Positions 17,396-25,446 of a DNA stretch of 64,000 bases are shown here, piece by piece (within the stretch, counting starts at the first letter, position 1; every line of letters starts with the position of its first letter). The notes beneath the pieces are model-generated. The model did no database searches. It was not told where the DNA came from and was given only the letters and a program-made list of their open reading frames with translations. The stretch covers positions 3,104,419 to 3,168,418 of the forward strand of contig NZ_CP043653.1 of the NCBI RefSeq assembly GCF_014217685.1. Direction: 5' to 3'. The translations under genes were made by a program, and so were the position numbers. Source of the stretch: Glaciihabitans sp. INWT7. GTDB taxonomy: Bacteria; Actinomycetota; Actinomycetes; Actinomycetales; Microbacteriaceae.

Positions 17396-17605
17396 GGAAC
17401 CCGGGCAGTCTTTGGCCAGGACCGTTTCACATACGTGATTGTTCCCACGTATTCCAGGGAGTAGCTGGAGGCGTTCTCTTATGGTGAGAACTGAGGGAAA
17501 CCGGCCCGAAAGACTTACAAACCCATTCGCGTTTATGCCGCGATGTCTAGAGCCGACTCGACTACGTTACAGGACACCCGCAGAAAGCGCATTAGATTGG
17601 CACGA

Positions 17606-18565
17606 ATGCGTGTTCTGGGAGCGACGGCGACACGGCAGAGGGCGACGTGGGCGACAGCGGCGCTCGCGACCGCCGTCGTGCTGCTGTCGCTGGTCGCGTG
17701 CACGCCGACCGGTTCGCAGTCGGAGCGGGTCACTCCCACCGCGCAGCCGCTCTATCCGCAGGTGAAGACCTACCCCCGTATCGTCGTGGCCGAGAACCTC
17801 GACTACGGCAGCGACACGGGCGGTCGAGTGGATGTCTGCCTGCCCCCTGACTCGACGCGCTCCTCGACTCCGCGCGCCGCGGTCATCTCCATCCACGGCG
17901 GCAGCTGGCGGGCGGGCGACAAGGCCAACATCAACTGGCGCAGCGTCTGCCAGTGGCTCGCGTCGGAGGGTTTCGTCACCTTCTCTGTGGGGTACGGGCT
18001 TGCCCCGCAGCATCCGTTCCCCGCCGGAATCGACGATGTGCGGGCGGCGGTGCGCTATATGCGCTCGAGTGCGGTCGTGCAGAAATACGACATCGACCCC
18101 AAGCGGATCGGTGCGTTCGGCGGGTCGGCCGGGGGCAACCTCGCGGCACTGCTCGGCGTCGAGGGCACCGGCAGCCTCAGCTCCGGCTCCCGGATCGCGG
18201 CGGTCGCCGAGCTCAGTGGCCCGACCAACCTCACCGGAGACGGCATCGAGCTTGCCGACTTCCGCCCTCTCGAGCTCTCCTACCTCGCGTGCGCGAGCTT
18301 CGAGGACTGCCCGCAGGCGGTGCGCGCCTCCCCCCTCTTCCAGGTGGATGATTCGGACCCCCCGTTCTTCATCGCACACTCCCTCGACGAACGGATCCCC
18401 CTCGAGCAGTCGAGCGCGTTCGTGCGGGCGCTGCGGGAGCACGACATCGACACGACCTTCGTGACAGTGAAGGGGCATCTGCACTCGATCGCGATGCTCA
18501 GTGACGACATGCGCTCGCGCATCTCGAATTTCTTCCACAGCGCGCTCGATCAGCCCGCGGGCTGA
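17606..18565 (+). CDS. Alpha/beta hydrolase lipoprotein (HSL/BD-FAE-like esterase)
   Basis: 319 residues from ATG 17606; an alternative ATG at 17543 adds 21 residues without a ribosome site. The N-terminus is a lipoprotein signal with lipobox LSLVAC (Cys32). The enzyme has oxyanion HGGSWR (97-102), nucleophile GGSAGGN with Ser174, a C-terminal Asp in HSLDERIP and a His in GHLHSI, the pattern of hormone-sensitive-lipase-type carboxylesterases. It would act on ester substrates at the outer face of the membrane. Ends two bases before the convergent NUDIX stop. Confidence 0.88.
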   Translation: MRVLGATATRQRATWATAALATAVVLLSLVACTPTGSQSERVTPTAQPLYPQVKTYPRIVVAENLDYGSDTGGRVDVCLPPDSTRSSTPRAAVISIHGGSWRAGDKANINWRSVCQWLASEGFVTFSVGYGLAPQHPFPAGIDDVRAAVRYMRSSAVVQKYDIDPKRIGAFGGSAGGNLAALLGVEGTGSLSSGSRIAAVAELSGPTNLTGDGIELADFRPLELSYLACASFEDCPQAVRASPLFQVDDSDPPFFIAHSLDERIPLEQSSAFVRALREHDIDTTFVTVKGHLHSIAMLSDDMRSRISNFFHSALDQPAG

Positions 18566-18567
18566 GC

Positions 18568-18966
18568 TCAGCGCTCGAAGCGCGCCGCCTCGGCGCCCTC
18601 GACCGCCACGCGGATGCGGGCGCTCATGTCCTCGGACAGCTGAGGCAGGGCATCCAACCGGAACCACGCCGCTTCCGTGTTCTCGCCGTCGGCGGGAAAC
18701 GGATCGCCGGAGACCCAGCTGCAGCGGAAGACGAGGTCGAGATATCTCGACCGGTCGCCGTTGTCGTAGGTAACGGTGTCGATCACCTTGACCCAGGCCA
18801 GCGATTCGACGTGCGCGACGACATCCGCCTCTTCGAGCACTTCGCGCTCGGCCGCGACGGCGGGCTCCTCCCCCGGGTCGACGATGCCGGTGACGGGAGT
18901 CCATGCGCCGCTGTCGGCCCGTCGCACGAGAAGTACCTCGGCCCCCCGCAACACCACCGCCGTCAC
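18568..18966 (-). CDS. NUDIX hydrolase, 5' end apparently frameshifted
   Basis: 132 residues from GTG 18966, with the NUDIX box GIVDPGEEPAVAAEREVLEE at about 27-46 (Mg-binding REVLEE). The family hydrolyses nucleoside diphosphate derivatives. Reading in frame upstream of the GTG gives ALREKIGHDELWLPG, a typical N-terminal continuation, but no start codon. An ATG at 19034 gives MATPDFVS and then falls one base out of frame. One missing base between 19009 and 19024 would join them into a normal-length protein. The annotated start is therefore probably not the ancestral one. Confidence 0.75.
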   Translation of the reverse strand: MTAVVLRGAEVLLVRRADSGAWTPVTGIVDPGEEPAVAAEREVLEEADVVAHVESLAWVKVIDTVTYDNGDRSRYLDLVFRCSWVSGDPFPADGENTEAAWFRLDALPQLSEDMSARIRVAVEGAEAARFER

Positions 18967-19043
18967 CCCGGGAAGCCAGAGCTCGTCGTGCCCGATCTTC
19001 TCGCGGAGGGCGAGACGAAGTCTGGGGTGGCCATCAGTCGAGC

Positions 19044-22000
19044 CTAGCTTCGCGCCTCGGGCAGTGCCGCGGAGTCCGCCGTGGCCGTGCTCCTCGCCGC
19101 CTTTTCCGCGCGACGATCGGTGCGACGTTCCTTGGCACCCTCCACCAGGTAGTAGAGCACCGGCAGCACGATGAGGGTGAGCAGGGTGGATGAGACCAGC
19201 CCGCCGATCACCACGATCGCGAGCGGCTGCGAGATGAAGCCACCGTGACCGGTGAGACCGATTCCGAGCGGCAACAGCGCGAAGATCGTCGCGAGAGCGG
19301 TCATGAGGATCGGCCGCAGACGACGGGAGGCACCGTTCACGATCGCGTCGGCGACCTTCATTCCACGGGTGCGGTACTGGTTGATCAGGTCGACGAGCAC
19401 GATCGCGTTCGTCACCACGATTCCGATGAGCATGAGCACACCGATGAGCGAGGCGACGCCGAGGGGCACCCCGGAGATCACCTGCAGCACGATCGCGCCG
19501 GTCGCCGCGAAGGGGATCGACACGAGCAGCAACAGGGGCTGCCGCAGGCTCTTGAAGGTGGCGACCATCACGACGTAGACGATGAGGATGGCGGCGAGCA
19601 GGGCGAGTCCGAGCTGGCTGAACGAGTCGCCCTGCTGGGTGGTGACCCCGCCGAGAGTGGCGGTGGCGCTCGCCGGCAGCTTGGCCTTGGCGACGGCGGC
19701 CGACACGATCGCCGAAGCGCTTCCGGTGTTGTCCGTGCTCGGCGTCACCGAGAGAGTGGCGCTGCGCAGACCCTTGATCGTGGTGATGCTCGACGGGCCG
19801 TTGACCGTGGAGACTGTGGCGAGGTCGGAGAGGGGCACGATGCCGGTCGCCGTCGGAATCGAGAACGCCTTCAGGGCATCCGTCGTCGTTGGCGCGCTGG
19901 AATTGTTCACGTAGATCGAGAGGGTCTTGCCATCGATCACCACGCTTCCGGTGGCGCTCGGGTTCATCGCCTGCGTGACGATGCCCCCCACCTGCACCTC
20001 GGTGAGTCCGGCGGCAGCCGCCTTCGCGCGGTCGATCTGCACCGCGATGTAGGGCAGTGAGGCGGAGAGGTTGCTCGATGCCCGCGAGACGACGGAGAGG
20101 TTCTTCACCTTGGCCAGGATGGCGTCGGATGCCTCGCGCAGGTCTGCATCGCTGCCGGCGGTGACATCCACCTCGATGTCAGACGACGCGAAACCACCCT
20201 GGGCCGCCGCGACCGCGAGCTCGCCCTTGCCGGTGATCTTCTTCAATTCGGAGGTGACCTTCGCCTGGAGCTTGGCCTGGTCGGCGTTCGGGTCGGTCGT
20301 GAGCGAGTAGGTGCTCGATCCCCCACCCGAGAACGCCGCTCGCAGGGAGCTGCCCCCGGAGCCGATGGTGAGGAGCACGGTGTCGACGCCCTTGACCCCG
20401 CGAAGGGTGGTCTCCACCTCTTTCGATGCGGCATTCTGGGCCTCGAGGCTGGTGCCGAGGGGGAGCGTCTGGGTCACGGTCAGCGTGTTCTGCCCGCTGT
20501 TGCCGATGAAGTTGGTCTTGAGGCTCGTGGCGAGCAGGCCGCTGCCGGCCAGGAGCAGCAGCGCGGCAACGAGCACGACCGCGGGGAACTTGAGAGTCCA
20601 ACGGATCACCGGAAGGTAGATCTTCTGCAGGCGAGTGACCTTCTCCGCCTGTTCGGTGTCGGCGTGCTTGTGAGCCGTCTTCCTGCTGCCGAGGAACCAG
20701 TAGGCGAGCACCGGAACGATCGTGAGGGACACGAACAGCGACGCGAGCAACGCCATGGTCACGGTGAGCGCGAACGGCCGGAACAGCTCGCCGGTGAGGC
20801 CGCCGACGAGCGCGATGGGGAGGAATACGGCGACGGTCGTCACCGTCGAGGCGGTGACCGCCGTGGCGACCTCACGCACGGCCGCGAGGATGGCGGGCAA
20901 CTTCTCCTCGCCGAGCCCGATGTGCCGCTTGATGTTCTCGATCACGACGATCGAGTCATCGACGACGCGACCGATCGCGATCGTCAGCGCGGCGAGGGTG
21001 ATCACATTGAGCGTGTAGCCCGAAGCCTGCATGCCGATGAAGGTGATGAGCACGGAGACGGGTATCGAGATCGCTGTGACGAGAGTCGAGCGCACCGAGA
21101 ACAGGAAGACGAGGATGATGATCACGGCGAAGACGAGTCCGAGCAGTCCCTCTTGGGCGAGGCTGTCGATCGACTGGGTGATCGACGGGGCCTGGTCGGA
21201 GACGACGGTGAACGTGGTGTTCGATCCGAGCTGCTTCTCGAGGGTGGGGATGTCATCCCGCACGGTGTGGGACACCGACACCGTGTTGCCTGCCGCCGAT
21301 TTGGTGATGTTGAGGGTCACGGCAGGCTTGCCGTTGACGCTGGAGTAGCCGCTCGTCGGGTCGTTGACGACGGCGACGGTGGCGACATCCGCAATGGTGG
21401 GTGGCGTCGCCGCCCGGGTGCCGAGCAGCGGAAGGGCGGCGATCTCATCGGTGCTGGTGATGCGCGATCCGGACTGCACGGTGAGCGTCTTGCCGTCCTC
21501 GGTGATCGATCCGCTCGCCAGCAGCGTGCCGTTGGCGGTGAGGGCCGATTTGATCGACTGGATGCTGAGGCCCTCGGCGGCGAGTTTGTCCGCATCCGGG
21601 GTAATGGTCACCCGCTGGGATGCGGCTCCGAGCAGGCTCACATCGCTCACTCCGTCGAGCTGCTTGAGGTTGGTGACAGTGAGGGAGGAGAGCTTCGCGG
21701 CGAGGGTGTTGGCGTCCATGTCGCTCGTGACGGCGAGCTGGATCACCGGGAAGTCGCTGAGGCTGAAGGTGATGACCTGCGGAGTGACGTTGGAGGGAAG
21801 GCTCGTCTTGATGCGGTCGAGGGCCAGCTGCACCTTCTGCTCCGAGGTGGCGATGTCGGTGCCATAGGCGAATGATGCCGTGACCGTCGACGCCGAGGTG
21901 TTCGACGTCGCGGTGGTGGAGTCGAGGTTCTCGATGCCCTGAAGCGCGCTCTCGATCGGAGTGCTCACGTCGGTGTTGACGACATCGGGCGACGCCCCGG

Positions 22001-22157
22001 GGTACGACGTGACGATGAAGACGGAAGGCAGTGAGAGGGAGGGGATCAGCTCCTGCTTGAAGGAGGTGAGGGCGATGCCGCCGAAGATGCCGATGACGAT
22101 CGTGATCAGCGCGATGAGAGCGCGATTGCGCAGGCTGAAAACTGAAAACAAGTGCAC
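19044..22157 (-). CDS. Efflux RND transporter permease subunit
   Basis: 1037 residues of the AcrB/SwrC-type RND family (proton-driven export of drugs, lipids or peptides). The N-terminal membrane helix (about 10-30) is followed by a large outer domain, then helices with the motif LTIAIGRVVDDSIVVIENIK, which holds the paired Asp residues of the proton relay. A second half repeats the arrangement with GIVVTNAIVLVDLINQYR near the end. The C-terminus is a short basic tail. No membrane-fusion protein lies beside it, as usual for Gram-positive homologues. It precedes the NUDIX gene on the same strand with little spacing. Confidence 0.95.
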   Translation of the reverse strand: MHLFSVFSLRNRALIALITIVIGIFGGIALTSFKQELIPSLSLPSVFIVTSYPGASPDVVNTDVSTPIESALQGIENLDSTTATSNTSASTVTASFAYGTDIATSEQKVQLALDRIKTSLPSNVTPQVITFSLSDFPVIQLAVTSDMDANTLAAKLSSLTVTNLKQLDGVSDVSLLGAASQRVTITPDADKLAAEGLSIQSIKSALTANGTLLASGSITEDGKTLTVQSGSRITSTDEIAALPLLGTRAATPPTIADVATVAVVNDPTSGYSSVNGKPAVTLNITKSAAGNTVSVSHTVRDDIPTLEKQLGSNTTFTVVSDQAPSITQSIDSLAQEGLLGLVFAVIIILVFLFSVRSTLVTAISIPVSVLITFIGMQASGYTLNVITLAALTIAIGRVVDDSIVVIENIKRHIGLGEEKLPAILAAVREVATAVTASTVTTVAVFLPIALVGGLTGELFRPFALTVTMALLASLFVSLTIVPVLAYWFLGSRKTAHKHADTEQAEKVTRLQKIYLPVIRWTLKFPAVVLVAALLLLAGSGLLATSLKTNFIGNSGQNTLTVTQTLPLGTSLEAQNAASKEVETTLRGVKGVDTVLLTIGSGGSSLRAAFSGGGSSTYSLTTDPNADQAKLQAKVTSELKKITGKGELAVAAAQGGFASSDIEVDVTAGSDADLREASDAILAKVKNLSVVSRASSNLSASLPYIAVQIDRAKAAAAGLTEVQVGGIVTQAMNPSATGSVVIDGKTLSIYVNNSSAPTTTDALKAFSIPTATGIVPLSDLATVSTVNGPSSITTIKGLRSATLSVTPSTDNTGSASAIVSAAVAKAKLPASATATLGGVTTQQGDSFSQLGLALLAAILIVYVVMVATFKSLRQPLLLLVSIPFAATGAIVLQVISGVPLGVASLIGVLMLIGIVVTNAIVLVDLINQYRTRGMKVADAIVNGASRRLRPILMTALATIFALLPLGIGLTGHGGFISQPLAIVVIGGLVSSTLLTLIVLPVLYYLVEGAKERRTDRRAEKAARSTATADSAALPEARS

Positions 22158-22273
22158 GGGGAAGTCTCCTGGGGCTGTGGCAGAGAAGTACGCACGACCT
22201 TGTGCTCGTGGAAAGTATCTCAGGGCTGGCTGAAGGTCTGCATACTCTCGGGGGAGTAACCGATCCGCGGGCG

Positions 22274-23692
22274 CTAGACCACTTCGGCCAGGAAGGACTG
22301 ATCGAGCAGCGGACCCCGCGCGAGCGAGGTCCAGGCCCGGCCGAGAGCCTCGATGGCGCGATCGGTCTCGTCAGCCGAATGCCCGAAGGGGATGCGCAGG
22401 AAGCGCTCGAAGGCGCCGTCGATTCCGAAGCGCGGCCCGGCCGCGAGCAGGAGCCCTTCCGCGCGGGCGGCGAGGGTGAGTTGCGAGCTGACCGGCGCTC
22501 CGAGGTTGACCCAGGTGGTGAGGCCGCCATCCGGCGTCGGCACCCGCCACTCCGGGAAGGCAGCCGCGAGGGCTCCGGCGAGGTGGTCCCGGCCCGCCCG
22601 CAGCTGCGTCCGGCGGATGTCGAGAATGGCGTCGTACTGATCGAGGAGGTTCTTCACGACGAGCTGTTCGAGAGCCGGAGTGCCGAGGTCACCCGCGCTT
22701 CGTGCCCGGGTGAGCTTCTGGATGAGCTGCCGCTCGGCCCGGATCCAGCCGATCCGCACCCCGCCCCACACCGTCTTGCCGACCGATCCGATGGTGACGG
22801 CAGCACCGTAGGCCGCGAGCGGCAGCGGGGTATCCGGCCGGTCGATGGTCAGCTCGGCCATGGTCTCATCCGCGACGATCACCGTGCCCTGCCGCTCGGC
22901 GAGCGCCAGCATCCGCTGCCGCAGCGCGGCCGGCATGGTCTGCCCGGTGGGATTGTGGAAGTCGGGCATGAGGTAGCCCATCGCCGGGCTGGAGCGTTGG
23001 ATGGCCTGCTCGAGCGCCGCCTCATCCCAGCCGTCATCACTCGTCACGCTCACCGGAACGAGCCGCGCCCCGGTGAGCCGGAGGGCCTCGTAGGCGTGTG
23101 GATAGCTCGGCGATTCGACGAGGGCGCTGTCTCCGCGACCGAGGATGGTGCGCGCGAGCAGTGCGATCGCGTGCTGGGCACCGAGGGTGATCATGATCTG
23201 CTCCGGTTCGGTCGGAAGCCCCCTTGCGCTGTACCGGTCAGCGACGGCGGCGCGCAGCACCGGGAGTCCGATCGGGTCGAAGCCCGAGTCGCCGAGATAG
23301 GCGGGCAGTTCGGTGGCCGCCTGAATCGCCGCGGCAGCGAGTGCCGGGATCGCGGGCAGCGCCGCCTTGCTGAAGTCGAGGTAGCCGGCCTGATGGTTGT
23401 CGACGATGATCGGCGAACGTGAGGGCAGCCTGGCGACACTGCCCGATCCGCGGAGGCTGTCGAGGTATCCCCCGTCCCTCAGCTCGCCATAGATCGCCGT
23501 CACCGTGGTGCGACTGACTCCGAGTTGTGCCGCGAGGTCACGCTCTGCGGGCACCCGGGTGCCGAGCGGGATGCGCCCATCGAGGATGAGCAGGCGGATG
23601 CGATCGGCGAGCGCCGCGTAGGCCGGCGCGGCAGTGGCCTCGCGCCATCCCCGAAGAAGGGAGGCCAATGACCGGGCGGACAGGGAGTTCAT
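22274..23692 (-). CDS. MocR-type regulator (GntR HTH fused to PLP aminotransferase fold)
   Basis: 472 residues. The N-terminal ~95 form a GntR winged helix (LGTRVPAERDLAAQLGVSRT then TVTAIYGELRDGGYL). The rest is a fold-type I aminotransferase domain with NPTGQ and the PLP lysine in SVGKTVWGG (about 315). MocR proteins sense PLP or amino-acid adducts and usually activate a divergent gene. Here that neighbour is a YczE-like membrane protein 61 bases away, the classical arrangement. Target sites are described in the intergenic entry. Confidence 0.92.
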   Translation of the reverse strand: MNSLSARSLASLLRGWREATAAPAYAALADRIRLLILDGRIPLGTRVPAERDLAAQLGVSRTTVTAIYGELRDGGYLDSLRGSGSVARLPSRSPIIVDNHQAGYLDFSKAALPAIPALAAAAIQAATELPAYLGDSGFDPIGLPVLRAAVADRYSARGLPTEPEQIMITLGAQHAIALLARTILGRGDSALVESPSYPHAYEALRLTGARLVPVSVTSDDGWDEAALEQAIQRSSPAMGYLMPDFHNPTGQTMPAALRQRMLALAERQGTVIVADETMAELTIDRPDTPLPLAAYGAAVTIGSVGKTVWGGVRIGWIRAERQLIQKLTRARSAGDLGTPALEQLVVKNLLDQYDAILDIRRTQLRAGRDHLAGALAAAFPEWRVPTPDGGLTTWVNLGAPVSSQLTLAARAEGLLLAAGPRFGIDGAFERFLRIPFGHSADETDRAIEALGRAWTSLARGPLLDQSFLAEVV

Positions 23693-23707
23693 AGAGCCAC
23701 TCTAAGA

Positions 23708-23746
23708 GGATTGGCATCTTGCCAGAAGGCCAATCCGCTAATTGGA
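23708..23746. promoter_or_regulatory. MocR-type operator cluster
   Basis: A perfect 8-bp inverted repeat GGATTGGC (23708-23715) / GCCAATCC (23729-23736) encloses a second small palindrome TGGCA-TCT-TGCCA, and a further direct ATTGGAT half-site follows at 23741-23747. All fit into the 61-base space between the regulator and the membrane protein gene. Confidence 0.65.
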
Positions 23747-23753
23747 TGGGTAA

Positions 23754-24467
23754 ATGATGATTCGACGCCTGGCCCAGCTGCTCGTCGGCCTGATCCTCTA
23801 CGGGTTCGCGATCGCGATGATGGTGCAGGCGGGCATCGGAGTCTCGCCGTGGGATGTGCTCACGCAGGGCATCGCGAAGCAGACCGGTCTCGCGTTCGGC
23901 CTCATCACGAATGTCGTCGGACTGCTGGTGTTGCTGTTGTGGATCCCCATCCGCCAGAGGCCCGGCCTCGGCACGCTGCTCAACGTGCTGCTCATCGGGC
24001 CGAGCGCCCAGTTCGGCCTGTGGCTGCTGCCGGTCGCGCGCGAGCTCTGGGAACAGGTGCTCCTGTTCGCCGGCGGGCTCGCGCTGCTCGCCCTCGCCAC
24101 CGGCCTGTATATCGGAGCGCGTTTCGGGCCCGGACCCCGCGACGGCCTCATGACGGGCATCCATCGCCGCTGGGGCTGGCGCCCCTGGATCGTGCGCACC
24201 TCGATCGAGGTGACCGTGCTGGCCATCGGATGGCTGCTCGGCGGCAATGTCGGCGTCGGCACCGTGCTGTTCGCGGTGCTCATCGGGCCAATGGTCAATG
24301 TGACGATCCCGCTGCTCACTGTGCCGACGAGCATCCGGCCGTCCGCCACTCAGCCGTCCGGTTTTGAGGCTCCCGGAGTTCAGGCTTCCGTCATTCAGGA
24401 CGTTCAGGGACCAGAGATGTCAGAGGGACGGATGTCCGCCGCTCCCGTCTCATCCCTTCCTGAATGA
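23754..24467 (+). CDS. YczE/YitT-family membrane protein with repeat-derived tail
   Basis: 237 residues with about five membrane helices. Family features are the N-terminal QAGIGVSPWDVLTQGIAKQT (about 24-43) and the internal GPGPRDGLMTGI. Function is unknown; members are commonly divergent from MocR regulators and may move a PLP-related or amino-acid compound. Residues from ~190 leave the conserved part. The last ~25 codons and the stop lie inside an 81-bp palindromic repeat element, so the C-terminal tail is probably not functional family sequence. Confidence 0.88.
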   Translation: MMIRRLAQLLVGLILYGFAIAMMVQAGIGVSPWDVLTQGIAKQTGLAFGLITNVVGLLVLLLWIPIRQRPGLGTLLNVLLIGPSAQFGLWLLPVARELWEQVLLFAGGLALLALATGLYIGARFGPGPRDGLMTGIHRRWGWRPWIVRTSIEVTVLAIGWLLGGNVGVGTVLFAVLIGPMVNVTIPLLTVPTSIRPSATQPSGFEAPGVQASVIQDVQGPEMSEGRMSAAPVSSLPE

Positions 24468-24469
24468 CG
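24389..24469. repeat. Palindromic repeat element, copy 1 (81 bp)
   Basis: Bounded by perfect 12-bp arms CGTCATTCAGGA (24389-24400) and TCCTGAATGACG (24458-24469). The same arms bound copies at 38047-38145 and 46536-46634, while the interiors differ. This copy overlaps the 3' end and stop codon of the YczE-like gene. Confidence 0.8.
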
Positions 24470-24493
24470 AAGCGAACCTGCTGACGGAACGCA

Positions 24494-25255
24494 CTAGCTG
24501 AGGTAGCGGGAGGCGAAGGCGGCCATCGCGTCTCGCACGAAAGCGGCACCCTCCCTGCCGCCGTAGTTCGCGGCGAAGCGGTCGTCGTCGACGTACATCT
24601 CTCCCAATCCCGTGAACTGTTCGGCAGTCGGGGCCTTTCCCTGCCAGGAGGCGGTGATCCAGTCGTAGTGGCGCCGAGTGATCGCCAGTACGGCTTCAGC
24701 GTCGGAGTGCGCGCCCGCCGCACAGGCCGAAGCGTAGTCCGCCTGCACCGCCTTCTGCTCGGAGTGGAACCTCTCCTTGTCCCCAGCGTCAAGCGATCTC
24801 CACCACCGGTCGCCACCGGCGTAGGCCTGACTACCCCACCGTTCCACCACCTCTTCCTTGTAGACGGTGTGGTCGAATCCGTCGAACATGTCGTCGGCCA
24901 TGAGTGCTGTTCCTTCCTTCGTGTTGGTGATGGTGAGCTCGATCGAGCGGATCTGCCGGTCGAGACGGTTCTTCTCCTGGCGCAACCACCGCAGATGAGC
25001 GGCCAGAGCATCCGCATCGTCGGTGGCACCGGCGAGCACGTCCGCGATCGTCGGCAACCCGAGCCCGAGTTCTCGCAGCATCAGGATGCGCTGGAGTCGC
25101 GTGAGCGCGACCGCGTCGTAATAGCGGTAGCCATTTGCGCCGACGCGAGTGGGCGCGAGCAACCCGATGTGGTCGTAGTGGCGCAGGGCGCGTGAGCTTG
25201 CGCCCGATAGCCGGGCGATCTCCTGGATCGACCAGTCGGCCGCGGAATTCGTCAT
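24494..25255 (-). CDS. MerR-family regulator with TipAS ligand-binding domain
   Basis: 253 residues. HTH of MerR type at about 8-77 (WSIQEIARLSGASSRALRHY, then GYRYYD), a dimerising coiled coil to ~115, and a C-terminal TipAS domain (about 125-250) as in TipA/SkgA/Mta regulators, which bind antibiotics or respond to stress. A MerR-type promoter lies directly upstream, so it should control itself. Confidence 0.9.
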   Translation of the reverse strand: MTNSAADWSIQEIARLSGASSRALRHYDHIGLLAPTRVGANGYRYYDAVALTRLQRILMLRELGLGLPTIADVLAGATDDADALAAHLRWLRQEKNRLDRQIRSIELTITNTKEGTALMADDMFDGFDHTVYKEEVVERWGSQAYAGGDRWWRSLDAGDKERFHSEQKAVQADYASACAAGAHSDAEAVLAITRRHYDWITASWQGKAPTAEQFTGLGEMYVDDDRFAANYGGREGAAFVRDAMAAFASRYLS

Positions 25256-25263
25256 GCACCCAC

Positions 25264-25292
25264 GCTAGAGGTTGACGCAGCGTCAAGGTCAA
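25264..25292 (-). promoter_or_regulatory. MerR-type autoregulatory promoter/operator
   Basis: On the minus strand, -35 TTGACC (25287-25292) and -10 TCTAGC (25264-25269) flank a 17-base spacer filled by the palindrome TTGACGC-T-GCGTCAA (25272-25286). An operator inside the spacer is the hallmark of MerR control. The start codon at 25255 is so close that the mRNA is nearly leaderless. Confidence 0.7.
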
Positions 25293-25408
25293 GCGCCTGC
25301 TTCCCCCCGCCGCTCGGGCGAGCAACGCCCGATCGGCGGGGCGGGCATCGCGCAGAACGCCCGTTAAGCACGGGAATGCCGGGAGTATTCCCCCGATCGG
25401 CGGCTGAT

Positions 25409-25438
25409 TTCAAACAGACCAGAGTTCAGGTGTAGTGT
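25409..25438 (+). promoter_or_regulatory. Promoter of the KimA-like gene, leaderless start
   Basis: TTCAAA (25409-25414) and TAGTGT (25433-25438) with an 18-base spacer. Transcription would start at about 25445-25447, on the GTG used as start codon. A 12-bp direct repeat CCCGATCGGCGG lies upstream at 25328-25339 and 25392-25403. I do not see a c-di-AMP riboswitch. Confidence 0.5.
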
Positions 25439-25446
25439 CGCACCTC

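Noticed and set aside
25256-25446. c-di-AMP (ydaO) riboswitch upstream of the KimA-like gene
   Set aside because: The promoter lies at the start codon, leaving no leader, and the aptamer consensus is not seen.
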